A DNA stretch of 64,000 bases, taken from the NCBI GenBank assembly GCA_040219575.1, contig JAVJSD010000062.1:1-64000 (forward strand), read 5' to 3'. A model generated the notes under the pieces. The model searched no databases and was not told the origin of the DNA. It saw nothing but the letters and a program-made list of their open reading frames with translations. The position numbers were made by a program, and so were the translations under genes. The stretch is from JAVJSD01 sp040219575 (GTDB lineage Bacteria; Planctomycetota; Planctomycetia; Pirellulales; Pirellulaceae). This document shows, in pieces, positions 33,189 to 41,238 of this stretch (position 1 is the stretch's first letter; every line of letters begins with the position of its first letter).

Positions 33189-34406
33189 ATGTATTTTCGC
33201 CTGGGAATCGTTCTGCTCATGACCATCACCGGACTGACCGCGGCCAAGGCGCTCGCGCAATCGCGCAGTCAGTTCGAGCAATTGCGACAAAAGATGGTGC
33301 AGGAAGCCGTCGTCGGGGCGGGCGTCACCGACGAGCGGGTCGTCAAGGCGATGCTGGCCACCCCCCGGCACGAGTTCGTGGCGGCGGGCGTCCGCGGCAA
33401 GGCCTACTTCGACATGGCCCTGCCGATCGGCGACTCGCAGACGATCTCGTCGCCCTTCATCGTGGCCTTCATGACCGAGTCGATCGATCCCCAGCCGACC
33501 GACAAGGTGCTCGAGATCGGCACCGGCAGCGGCTACCAGGCCGCCGTCCTCAGTCCGCTGGTCCGCCAGGTGTACACCATCGAGATCGTCGAACCGCTGG
33601 GCGAGCGCGCCGCCCGCACCCTCAAACGACTGGGCTACGACAACGTAAAGGCCAAGGTGGGCGATGGGTATCTCGGTTGGCCCGAGCATGCGCCGTTCGA
33701 CAAGATCATCGTCACCTGCTCGCCCGAGCGCGTGCCCAAGCCGTTGGTCGAACAGCTCAAGGAAGGCGGGCTGATGATCATTCCGGTCGGCGAGCGCTAC
33801 CAGCAGACCCTGTACCTGCTCCGCAAGAAGGACGGCGAACTCGAATTCGAGAAGCTGCGGCCGACGTTGTTCGTACCGATGACCGGCCACGCCGAAAGCG
33901 GGCGCGAGAAGCAGCCCGACCCCGCCAACCCGAAACTCGTCAACGGCGACTTTGAACAGGAGCCGGAGGAAGAGGGCTTCGTTCCCGGCTGGTACTACAA
34001 CCGGCAGGTGGAGCGGATCGAAGATCGCTTGGCGCCGGACGGCCAGCACTATGTCACCTTCCGCAACGACGAGCCGGGGCGTCCTTCGCACCTGCTGCAA
34101 GGACTGCCGGTCGACGGCCGCGTGGTCTCGCAGTTCGATGTGCGGGCGCGCGTCAAGTATCAGAACATTCGCGCGGGAACGCGCCGCGACGAATTGCCGG
34201 TGATCGCCGTGTCGTTCTACGACGAATCGCGGCGCGATCTGGGCAGCTCGTTCATCGGCCCCTTCACCGGCGATCAACCGTGGCATCAGGTTTCGAAGTC
34301 GCTGCGCGTGCCGGAGAAGGCCCGGGAGGCGATCTTCCGCATCGGCCTGTTCGGCGGCACCGGCGAGATTTCGTTCGACTCGATCACGCTCACGCCTGTG
34401 AAGTGA
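33189..34406 (+). CDS. Exported protein-L-isoaspartate methyltransferase with C-terminal beta-sandwich
   Basis: The ATG at 33189 follows AAGGTGG. The 405-residue product begins with a signal peptide (MYFRLGIVLLMTITGLTAAK, then ALAQS). Residues about 30-240 are a protein-L-isoaspartate methyltransferase (GVTDERVVKAMLATPRHEFV, motif I VLEIGTGSGYQAAVL, ERVPKPLVEQLKEGG). From about 250 comes an added domain (LVNGDFEQEPEEEGFVPGWY to FGGTGEISFDSITLTPV) that looks like a carbohydrate-binding-module-type jelly roll. The usual Pcm is a 210-residue cytosolic enzyme. SAM is not known in the periplasm, so the enzyme's working site is unclear. Confidence 0.88.
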   Translation: MYFRLGIVLLMTITGLTAAKALAQSRSQFEQLRQKMVQEAVVGAGVTDERVVKAMLATPRHEFVAAGVRGKAYFDMALPIGDSQTISSPFIVAFMTESIDPQPTDKVLEIGTGSGYQAAVLSPLVRQVYTIEIVEPLGERAARTLKRLGYDNVKAKVGDGYLGWPEHAPFDKIIVTCSPERVPKPLVEQLKEGGLMIIPVGERYQQTLYLLRKKDGELEFEKLRPTLFVPMTGHAESGREKQPDPANPKLVNGDFEQEPEEEGFVPGWYYNRQVERIEDRLAPDGQHYVTFRNDEPGRPSHLLQGLPVDGRVVSQFDVRARVKYQNIRAGTRRDELPVIAVSFYDESRRDLGSSFIGPFTGDQPWHQVSKSLRVPEKAREAIFRIGLFGGTGEISFDSITLTPVK

Positions 34407-34464
34407 GGGGTGAGGGGTGAGGGGTGAGGGGTTAGGGGTGAGGGGCTAGGGGTGAGGGGCTAGG
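34404..34464 (+). repeat. G-rich heptanucleotide tandem repeat
   Basis: About nine units of TGAGGGG (with TTAGGGG and CTAGGGG variants) run from the stop codon of the isoaspartate methyltransferase gene; the TGA stop is the first three bases of unit one. Runs of four G at regular spacing could form G-quadruplexes. A looser GTGAGTGA/GTAGGTAA tract follows at about 34511-34540. Confidence 0.9.
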
Positions 34465-34608
34465 TGCGGCGAGCGTCGCTTCTCCAAGCCGACGACTTGT
34501 CGTCGTGGTCGAGTGAGTGAGTAGGTAAGTAGGTGAGTGGGTCTTGATGCGGCGTATTGGTGGTGGCTCGTTTTCATCCTTCATCCTTCCTTCCTCCCTC
34601 CCCTCCCA

Positions 34609-35442
34609 ATGTCTCGCCGTCTTTGCAGCGTGTTTGTTTTGCCGCTGTTTGCTCTCTTGTTGTTGGGTTGCGACGCCGGGGAGATAACGAGCAACGCGGG
34701 TTCGAATGCGTCGACTGCGGGTTCGACGATCGATCCCAACAACGCCTCGCGTCGCGACACGGAGGATCCGCAGAGCCTGCTCACCGAACCTCCCCCGATC
34801 AAAGTCTGGGGAGACGTCGTGGATTTCGATGTCGAGATCGCCGTCTTCGAGACCGTCTTCTGGGAGCCGGAGGACACCACCAGCCTCCGCCGCTTGATCC
34901 GCGAGTCGCCGCTGGTGAAGGACAAAACGATCCTCGAAATCGGCGCCGGCAGCGGGCTGGTTTCGCTCTGCTGCCTGGAGCGCGGCGCGGAGCGCGTGGT
35001 GGCCACCGACATCAACCGCGACGCGGTCGCCAACGCCCGGCTCAACGCCGTCCGCCTGCACCTCGACGAGCACTTCGACGTGCGCCAAGTGCCGCTGGAC
35101 AACCCCTCGGCCTACAGCGTGATCGGCGACGACGAGCAGTTCGACCTGATCATCTCCAACCCGCCCTGGGAAGACGACCAGCCGATCACGATCGACCAGT
35201 ACGCCCTCTACGATCGCGACTTCGCCCTGCTGCGGTCGCTATTGAAGGACGCCCGCCGACATCTTCGCCCCGGCGGCAAAATCCTGTTGGCCTACGGCTG
35301 CGTCGACGCCATCCGCCAGGTGCAGCGGTTGGGCGAGCAGTACGACTACGAAGTGCGAATCCTCGACGATCGACAACTCGACGACTTGGAGCCCGTCTTC
35401 CTGCCCGGCATGCTGCTGGAGTTGACGCCGCGATCGTTGTGA
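34609..35442 (+). CDS. Lipoprotein with class I SAM methyltransferase domain
   Basis: A 277-residue protein. The N-terminus MSRRLCSVFVLPLFALLLLG is followed by C-D-A-G, a lipoprotein signal with the cysteine at 21. A disordered Ser/Asn/Thr spacer runs to about 55, and a class I methyltransferase domain fills the rest: motif I ILEIGAGSGLVSL, ERVVATDINRDA, and motif IV NPPWEDD, typical of N-methylation (Nt- or protein-type). It directly follows the exported isoaspartate methyltransferase on the same strand. How SAM would reach an enzyme anchored outside the cytoplasm is unknown. The target is unknown. Confidence 0.82.
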   Translation: MSRRLCSVFVLPLFALLLLGCDAGEITSNAGSNASTAGSTIDPNNASRRDTEDPQSLLTEPPPIKVWGDVVDFDVEIAVFETVFWEPEDTTSLRRLIRESPLVKDKTILEIGAGSGLVSLCCLERGAERVVATDINRDAVANARLNAVRLHLDEHFDVRQVPLDNPSAYSVIGDDEQFDLIISNPPWEDDQPITIDQYALYDRDFALLRSLLKDARRHLRPGGKILLAYGCVDAIRQVQRLGEQYDYEVRILDDRQLDDLEPVFLPGMLLELTPRSL

Positions 35443-35493
35443 ATTTCGCAGCGGAAGCTGGCCGACTGAACAACGAGCCGCCGCGTGGGCAAC

Positions 35494-35739
35494 CTAAGGG
35501 GCGTCGGGGTCATTCTTTGAGATTGGAGGCGGTGTCCTCAGATGGCTTACCCGATGAGTGATCCAGTTTCCCGACTGCGGAGTCGTTGGCTGTTCTGTAA
35601 TGGCGTCCTTGAGCGCATGCCACGTATCGACCCAAGCGGCCGGTGGAATGATGATGAACGAGAGGCCGACGACAGCGGTCAGGATGAACCACTGCGGCAC
35701 GCTGAACTGCAGCCAGGCAAGTCGACGTTTCGAGAACAT
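35494..35739 (-). CDS. Small membrane protein
   Basis: An 81-residue protein with one hydrophobic segment (FILTAVVGLSFIIIPPAAWV, about 18-37) and a polar C-terminal tail. The lead LAWLQFSVPQWFILTAVVGL resembles the 'QFSLRSLLLLT' segment at the start of many planctomycete membrane proteins. Function unknown. It is convergent with the lipoprotein gene and divergent from the ParB-like gene. Confidence 0.55.
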   Translation of the reverse strand: MFSKRRLAWLQFSVPQWFILTAVVGLSFIIIPPAAWVDTWHALKDAITEQPTTPQSGNWITHRVSHLRTPPPISKNDPDAP

Positions 35740-35892
35740 ACCGAAGTTTAGGCCGCAGCTTCCGACCCCACCTTCTGAAATCGCGCGTTGGCCAAGAAAA
35801 AACCTGCCAAGAATCCCCCCGTCTGGCGACGGCCGAAGCTACCGCGTGGTGCCGACGTCTCGTAACTGGCCGAGGAGCTGCGGCCGCTCGCG

Positions 35893-36411
35893 ATGCCGAT
35901 CGGCGACCTGGTCCCCGATCCGGAAAACGCCCGCGTGCATAACGATGGCAACCTGACGGCGATCGTGGCCAGCTTGCGGAAGTACGGCCAGCGCAAGCCA
36001 ATCGTCGTCAATCGCCGCACGCGGGAGATCGAGGTGGGCAACGGCACGCTGCAAGCGATGCAGCATTTGCAGCGAGAGTACATCGCCGCCGTGCTGGCCG
36101 AGGACGACAACGCCACCGCCCGCGGCTTCTCGATCGCCGACAACCGCAGTGGCGAACTGGCGACCTGGGACCTCGACATCCTGTTGCCGCAGATCGACCT
36201 GCTAAAGCAGGAGGACGCCGACCTGGTCGCCGAGCTTTTACTCGATGAACTCCGCACCGCCGAGGACGACGAGTCGGGAGCCGGCGGCGAATCGCTCGAC
36301 GTCCCCACCGCCCACCAGGTCGTCGTCGAGTGCAAGAACGAATCCGACCAGCAGAAAGTGTTCAAGGAGATGCAGGGGCGCGGATATCGCGTACGGCTGC
36401 TCACGATGTAG
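35893..36411 (+). CDS. ParB N-terminal-like nuclease-domain protein, damaged 5' end
   Basis: A 172-residue protein with the ParB/sulfiredoxin-like fold: IGDLVPDPENARVHNDGNLT, then SLRKYGQRKPIVVNRRTREI and GNGTLQAMQHL. This version is common in phages and mobile elements, often before a DNA methylase or terminase. In the same frame, upstream sequence from a TTG at 35788 reads as a plausible N-terminus (LAKKKPAKNPPVWRRPKLPR) but is interrupted by a TAA at 35863-35865, after which LAEELRPLA leads to this ATG. The native start was probably lost; the domain itself is intact. Confidence 0.75.
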   Translation: MPIGDLVPDPENARVHNDGNLTAIVASLRKYGQRKPIVVNRRTREIEVGNGTLQAMQHLQREYIAAVLAEDDNATARGFSIADNRSGELATWDLDILLPQIDLLKQEDADLVAELLLDELRTAEDDESGAGGESLDVPTAHQVVVECKNESDQQKVFKEMQGRGYRVRLLTM

Positions 36412-36465
36412 GCAAGACGTGCTAAACTAACGGACTCACCTCAAACACAGCAAAAGAGCAGTCCA

Positions 36466-37761
36466 ATGAAGAGCAAGTTTCAAGCCTACTATCGGCCGAC
36501 CGACGATGAATTCAAACATCTGTGGAATGAAGCGACGTTCGCACTCGATGCGAATGTGCTCCTCAACCTCTACACCTATTCAGAAGCCACTCGCGACGAG
36601 ATTCTGGCGCTTCTTGAACAGATCAAGGACCGTCTCTGGATCCCATTTCAGGCAGCGTTAGAGTACCACACAAATCGTGTTGGGCTAATTGACAAGGAGT
36701 CTCGGAAGTACTCAGAGATTTCGGGCGTCCTGAATACAGCCAAGTCCGCTCTAGAAGCGAACAAGAGGCATCCGTTTATCGCAGACAAGACAATGAAAGA
36801 CTTTCGAGGGATCGTTGACGTGCTCTTGTCTGAACTCGCGAAAGGTGAGGAGGCATTGAGTACCTGGATACGCGAAGATGATCCGATCCGGCGCCGATTG
36901 GCTGACTTGTTTGAGGGAAGAGTTGGCGACGCTTTCTCGGAACCAGAACTCGCAGAAATATACAAGCAAGGAAAAGTACGATACGAACATCGCATTCCGC
37001 CGGGCTTCAGCGATCAAGGGAAGCCAATACCTCGCAGATACGGAGATCTCGTGCTCTGGAAACAAGTCATCACGTACGCCATCAAAGAGAAGAAGAGCGT
37101 CGTCGTCGTAACCGATGATGGAAAGCCAGACTGGTGGCACATGCTAGGTGATAGAACTAGGCTCGGTCCTCACCCTGAGTTGCTTGTGGAGTTCCAGCGC
37201 GAGGTTGGAAAGCCCTGTTATCTATACAATTCGGAAACATTTGCTCAAAACGCGCGGACGAGACTGCGCAACGAGATTTCGGAAACAACGGTCGAAGAAA
37301 TCCGAGACGCGACGCTCCGAGATTCTGCGGCGCTCCGAGCAGCGCTGGACCATTCAATTCAGAACGCACTCCGGCAGATGGCAGTCTTGGACAATCCAAT
37401 TCAGGAAGCACTCCGACAGTCAGCGGCGGTTCGAGCAGCGCTGGACAATCCAACTCAGGAAGCACTACGACAGTCAGCGGCGGTTCGGGCAGCGCTAGAC
37501 CATTCAATTCAGGACACACTCCGGCAGATAGCAGTCCTAGACAATCCAATTCAGGAAGCACTCCGACAGTCAGCGGCGGTTCGAGCAGCGCTGGACAATC
37601 CTATTCACGAAGCATTCCGACAGTCAGCGGCGCTTCACGCAGACTTGAGTGCTCAGCCCCTCATAGCTCCTTTCGCCGAAAAGTCAGAGCAACCGGACGA
37701 GACATCTGGCCCCATCGAAATTTCTGAATCTTCAAATGAAGAAACGAACGACGAAGATTAG
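36466..37761 (+). CDS. PIN_8-type nuclease with a duplicated repeat tail
   Basis: A 431-residue protein with lower GC and different codon use from its neighbours. Residues about 1-260 match the PIN_8 (DUF4935-like) PIN fold: first acidic site ALDANVLLNLYTYSEATRDE, WIPFQAALEYHTNR with the next acidic residue, then RRYGDLVLWKQVI and VVVVTDDGKPDWW. These proteins are predicted RNases or structure-specific nucleases, often in defence regions. Residues 287-386 are two tandem copies of a 50-residue unit built from 18-14-18 residue subrepeats (RAALDHSIQNALRQ, LDNPIQEALRQ, RAALDNPTQEALRQ). The end is acidic. Transfer from another genome is inferred. Confidence 0.85.
   Translation: MKSKFQAYYRPTDDEFKHLWNEATFALDANVLLNLYTYSEATRDEILALLEQIKDRLWIPFQAALEYHTNRVGLIDKESRKYSEISGVLNTAKSALEANKRHPFIADKTMKDFRGIVDVLLSELAKGEEALSTWIREDDPIRRRLADLFEGRVGDAFSEPELAEIYKQGKVRYEHRIPPGFSDQGKPIPRRYGDLVLWKQVITYAIKEKKSVVVVTDDGKPDWWHMLGDRTRLGPHPELLVEFQREVGKPCYLYNSETFAQNARTRLRNEISETTVEEIRDATLRDSAALRAALDHSIQNALRQMAVLDNPIQEALRQSAAVRAALDNPTQEALRQSAAVRAALDHSIQDTLRQIAVLDNPIQEALRQSAAVRAALDNPIHEAFRQSAALHADLSAQPLIAPFAEKSEQPDETSGPIEISESSNEETNDED
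37324..37623 (+). repeat. Coding tandem repeat, two 150-bp units
   Basis: Two 150-base units (37324-37473 and 37474-37623) each contain 54-, 42- and 54-base subunits with a CTGGACAATCCAATTCAGGA-like core. They encode the helical repeat tail of the PIN_8 protein and keep its frame. A partial further unit follows. Confidence 0.92.
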
Positions 37762-37951
37762 AACTGTCGTCAACTCGCCCGTCGACGCAAAGTCGTTTTT
37801 CGAATTCATGGACAGCTTGGTCGTCGAGAAGCTGCACACGTACGCGACGGATACCGCATCGGCAAGTTTCGCGGCAAGCTGGGGCGAGCAGCGATTGATG
37901 CGGAGATTGATGCGCCCGATTCGATACGTGGGAGAAGACGGTCGCTGCTAG
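37736..37951 (+). CDS. Doubtful small open frame after the PIN_8 gene
   Basis: A 71-codon frame from an ATG that overlaps the end of the PIN_8 gene by 26 bases. The product (with KSFFEFMDSLVVEKLHTYAT) shows no family resemblance, and another frame across 37800-37940 is equally open, so this may be a degraded remnant rather than a gene. It is included because it fills the space before the next gene. Confidence 0.25.
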   Translation: MKKRTTKIRTVVNSPVDAKSFFEFMDSLVVEKLHTYATDTASASFAASWGEQRLMRRLMRPIRYVGEDGRC

Positions 37952-37976
37952 AATGGTGCAGACCAGGAGCCACAGT

Positions 37977-38477
37977 ATGGATGAGAGTCATAGCAATACG
38001 CCGAAGAAACGCCGCTGGTGGCAATTCGGCATCAAATCGGTCTTGGTTGCAGTACTCGTCGCGTCAGCATTCTTTGCCGGTAAGGCTTCGTCGCTGCGTC
38101 GCGCCGAAGAAGCGGAGCAACGCCAACAGGAAGCGGAGCGTCGCCAGCAATTGCTCGCGGAACGGCTTTCGCGGGCAGTCGGCTTTGAACTGCACACGGA
38201 TCACTTCGCAAAGTCACTGCAGTCGCGTATCGAGTCGCTGGAACGAAGTGAGATTCCCACTGCGCATAACCAGCAGATTGAGTTGCTCCGGTCCATGGAT
38301 GTCGACGTAGCTCGCCTTCCCATGCGCCGCATTACGTCGGTTATTCCCAACTATATGGAAGCCTGGTTTCTATCGCCGCGATACATCCTACTTGTACAGG
38401 AGAACGTCGGTATAGAAATTGTCGAGGCTCACGAGGGACAATCTTTTTCGGAGGACATTTTGAGAAACGTGGAGTGA
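37977..38477 (+). CDS. Small membrane-anchored coiled-coil protein
   Basis: The ATG at 37977 follows CCAGGAGCC. The 166-residue product has a basic start, then RRWWQFGIKSVLVAVLVASA, the single TM segment used by many planctomycete proteins of this kind. A coiled coil rich in Glu, Gln and Arg follows (about 40-70), then a C-terminal domain with IPNYMEAWFLSPRYILLVQE. Topology is probably N-in with the coiled coil outside. It belongs by composition to the same lower-GC island as the PIN_8 gene. Function unknown. Confidence 0.65.
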   Translation: MDESHSNTPKKRRWWQFGIKSVLVAVLVASAFFAGKASSLRRAEEAEQRQQEAERRQQLLAERLSRAVGFELHTDHFAKSLQSRIESLERSEIPTAHNQQIELLRSMDVDVARLPMRRITSVIPNYMEAWFLSPRYILLVQENVGIEIVEAHEGQSFSEDILRNVE

Positions 38478-39106
38478 AATCAAGCATTGACTTCGCTGGC
38501 TTCCGCTCCATCGGAAATGCGCTGGCGTCTCGACGGCTCAGCGTAAACGCCGAGCCCAACGCCGCCCGCGGCGAATATGGACCGTGAACGGCCCTCAATC
38601 ACCCAGCGCATTCGCTCAAGAGTCACTCCCCCTGCTAAACGACGCCATCTTCGATTTCCTCGCTAGCTTCCCCTGTTTCCGAAACGTAATCGATTGTCGG
38701 CGAGTGGGGCAAGAAACTCGCAGGCTGAAGCCCCGTTCTCGTCAAGCGAAGCGGGGAGAGCCGGTCATCCCGCGGGCAGGCTGGAGAAACAAGGCAAACA
38801 GGGGAGACGCGAATTGCCGTTCAAAGCTCGTGGAAAACACACTTGCTTGCGCTGCGTGCTTGGATGCCCGTCGTAACCCCACCATCGAGCACCAAAGCGC
38901 ACGACCCGGCCAAAGACAACTGGACGGCGACGGGACGTTTTGCGACACTTCGCCGCTCTTCTCGCGACCGCCTCGAGCGACAATCGGAGCCGGAGGTCGT
39001 TCGCCCACGTTGCGGCGGGCAGTACGTCGTACGACGTTGCTCGTCAGGAAAGTCTCATCTTCTCGGTTTCTCGGTTTCTCGGTTTCTCGGTGCAGGAGGC
39101 ACGCAC
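38478..39106. other. Intergenic region
   Basis: 629 bases without a convincing gene. Some frames are open by GC composition but look like random translation. At 39057-39090 an 8-base unit TCGGTTTC is repeated about four times just before the ribosome site of the next gene. Confidence 0.45.
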
Positions 39107-39577
39107 ATGAAAACTCAATTCAAGGCGGCTGTGTTGCTCGGTTTGGTCCTGATCACGGCGGCGCCCGCGCTCGCCGGAGACGGCATCTTCGGCAAGGCTT
39201 CGTCCAATTCGCGCAGCAAGTCGAGCCCGCGGCGTTCGCTGATGGATGTGCTGATGGGGACGGAGGAGCGTCCCGCGGTCGACAGTTCGATGAACCGCGG
39301 GGCTCGTTGGGACAGTTCGGCTCCCGCCCCGGCGGCGCCTTCCTCGAGCTTCCTGACGCGCACCAAGGACTTCTTCATGCCTTGGTCCAAGAGCGAACCG
39401 GCGACGGTCTCCCCGACCGGCACCCGCCGCGTGTACCAAGGCAAGACGCCGCCGGAGATGGAAACGCAGTCGAGTTCACGAGGGCCGATCGCGAGGTTGT
39501 TCGGCTTCGGCGAGGAGCCGAAAAAGGTGGAAACGGTCAACGATTTCCTGGGACAGTCACGTCCGGGCGACCGCTAG
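39107..39577 (+). CDS. Hypothetical small secreted protein
   Basis: The ATG at 39107 has a CAGGAGG site. The 156-residue product has a signal peptide (MKTQFKAAVLLGLVLITAAP, then ALAGDG) and then a low-complexity Ser/Arg/Lys/Pro-rich chain with a few hydrophobic spots (SFLTRTKDFFMPWSK, IARLFGFGEEPKKV). It is probably disordered and secreted. No family is recognised. The phosphorylase gene follows 39 bases later on the same strand. Confidence 0.7.
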   Translation: MKTQFKAAVLLGLVLITAAPALAGDGIFGKASSNSRSKSSPRRSLMDVLMGTEERPAVDSSMNRGARWDSSAPAPAAPSSSFLTRTKDFFMPWSKSEPATVSPTGTRRVYQGKTPPEMETQSSSRGPIARLFGFGEEPKKVETVNDFLGQSRPGDR

Positions 39578-39616
39578 TCAATCGCAATTGACCGGCCGGC
39601 GCGGTAGTCTGAGGGG

Positions 39617-40483
39617 ATGTTCTTCCGCATGCTGGTCAGTCAATTCGCCAAGGAAGCCGCCACGCGCAAGCTGCGCGATGTGGTCGATTCGGAAATGCGC
39701 CGTCACACGGAGGGCGAAGCGGAAGACGACCAGCCGCCGGTGGAGATCCCCCCCTGCGACGTGCTGGTCGTGTTCGCATTGGGCGTCGAGTCGGGCGGGC
39801 TGGTCGATCGGCTCGAAGAATCGACCACCCTCGGCGGGCAGTCGTTTCGCGAGCACTCCGGCCAACTCGGCGGGCAGCGGGTGGTGGTGATCGAGAGCGG
39901 CGTGGGCCGCAAGGCGGCCGCCCGGGCGACCGACGACGCGATCGCGCTGCACAAGCCGGCGTGGGTCGTTTCGGCGGGATTCGCGGCGGGACTGCGCGAG
40001 GGGCTGAAGCGGGGCCAGATCGTGATGGCCGACCATCTCCGCGACGAGCCGGGGGGCGACTGGTCGGTCGGTTTCAAAATCGCACCCGAAGCGGCGGCGG
40101 CGACGCCAGGACTGCACGTGGGGCGGTTGCTGACGGTCGATCGGCTGGTGCGCACCCGCAAGGAAAAGCGGCGTCTGGGGGAGGAGTTCGACGCGATCGC
40201 TCTCGACATGGAGACCACCGCGGTGGCGGAGGTCTGCCAGCGCCGGCAGGTGCGCCTGCTGTCGGTGCGGGTCATCAGCGACACGGTGGATGACGAACTG
40301 CCTCGCGAAATCGAGCGGCTGATGCGGCAACAGACGCTGGCCGGCCAATTGGGCGCGGCGGCAGGGGCGATCATCGGCCGCCCTTCTTCGGTCAAGGACA
40401 TGTGGAAGCTGCGCGACGACGCCTTCAAGGCCTCCGAGCGGCTGGCGACCTTCCTGCTCGGCGTGCTGCCGCAACTCACGTAG
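39617..40483 (+). CDS. Nucleoside phosphorylase/MTAN-family protein
   Basis: A 288-residue protein with a phosphorylase superfamily (PNP_UDP_1) core from about residue 48. Blocks include LVVFALGVESGGLVDRL, WVVSAGFAAGLREGLKRGQI, and the purine/ribose motif ALDMETTAVAEVCQ, equivalent to the DMESAA block of MTA/SAH nucleosidases. An extra helical leader of about 45 residues and a C-terminal 25-residue tail are present. Since hpnH is in the same window, a role as adenosylhopane nucleosidase (HpnG) is possible but not shown; MTAN-like salvage is the other option. Stands mostly alone. Confidence 0.82.
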   Translation: MFFRMLVSQFAKEAATRKLRDVVDSEMRRHTEGEAEDDQPPVEIPPCDVLVVFALGVESGGLVDRLEESTTLGGQSFREHSGQLGGQRVVVIESGVGRKAAARATDDAIALHKPAWVVSAGFAAGLREGLKRGQIVMADHLRDEPGGDWSVGFKIAPEAAAATPGLHVGRLLTVDRLVRTRKEKRRLGEEFDAIALDMETTAVAEVCQRRQVRLLSVRVISDTVDDELPREIERLMRQQTLAGQLGAAAGAIIGRPSSVKDMWKLRDDAFKASERLATFLLGVLPQLT

Positions 40484-40689
40484 CATGGCCGCCCTCGGCC
40501 GTGTTTTCACCGCCGGGCCGCGAAGATTCTCACACGCCGTCGGCAAGATCGCCGTTGAAAAGGAGCGCGAGCTGCGCGCACCATCGCGGAACGGCAGATT
40601 CAAATCGATCAGCGCCCCTTAGCGTCCATCAGCGGTTAGCCTGCCTTTGTCGATGGGCTGAGGCTACGCCGTGCTGCTTGTCCGCCGCC

Positions 40690-40974
40690 TCAGCCGTAGA
40701 GTTCCAGCATGCGGCGGCCGACGGCGTCGACCAGCGTCCACAGATTGGCCGTCGCCACCAGCAGCGAGAGGATCCGCGGCGTGTTCGGCAGCCAATACCA
40801 GATGCCCCCAATCAGTGCGGTCGAGAGCAGCGCGCAGACGACGGCCTGCATTACAAAGGGTGAATCGTCGTTGACCGCGAAATCTACGTTGTTCATGAAC
40901 AACGCCCACAGCGTCAGCACGAAGGCCACGGCCAACAGGGACGATGCGAAACTCGCCTCGCGTTTTGCTTCCAT
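40690..40974 (-). CDS. Small three-helix membrane protein
   Basis: A 94-residue protein with three hydrophobic segments (SSLLAVAFVLTLWALFM, VMQAVVCALLSTALIGGIWY and ILSLLVATANLWTLVDAV). The function is unknown. It begins 30 bases after the stop of the conserved small gene at 41005 on the same strand, so the two are probably cotranscribed. Confidence 0.7.
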   Translation of the reverse strand: MEAKREASFASSLLAVAFVLTLWALFMNNVDFAVNDDSPFVMQAVVCALLSTALIGGIWYWLPNTPRILSLLVATANLWTLVDAVGRRMLELYG

Positions 40975-41004
40975 CGCTCGATCACCGCCCGTCGCGAGAC
41001 GACG

Positions 41005-41238
41005 TCACTTGCTGTATCCCAACGTCCGGATGACGTTCAGCATTTCCTCGTAGGTGATGAACCGACGCCGGTGCCGCAGCTTGTATTCGTCGATCGCCTG
41101 GGCCAATTCCCGGGCGTCGGGCGAAAGTTCGCTGTGGCTGTTGGTGAACTGTCGACGTTCGACCGATACGTCGGAACTGTCTCCGTAGTTGCGTCGATCT
41201 ACAAAAGGCGCTACGGACGTGTCCATGGTTGGCGACAT
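41005..41238 (-). CDS. Small conserved planctomycete protein
   Basis: A 77-residue protein. Its C-terminal half, DARELAQAIDEYKLRHRRRF then ITYEEMLNVIRTLGY, is a pattern I know from short planctomycete proteins of unknown function that always end near this point. An AAGGA site lies about 10 bases before the ATG at 41238. The N-terminal half is polar and variable. Probably cytoplasmic; a regulatory or nucleic-acid-binding role can only be guessed. Confidence 0.75.
   Translation of the reverse strand: MSPTMDTSVAPFVDRRNYGDSSDVSVERRQFTNSHSELSPDARELAQAIDEYKLRHRRRFITYEEMLNVIRTLGYSK

Noticed and set aside
37324..37623. Regularly repeated units considered as a CRISPR array
   Set aside because: The units are contiguous, multiples of three, lack unique spacers and keep the reading frame of the PIN_8 protein.
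38584..39591. Open frame of 335 codons covering the intergenic region and the small secreted protein gene
   Set aside because: Its second half is out of frame with a gene that has a clear signal peptide and ribosome site, and the first half has no protein-like pattern.
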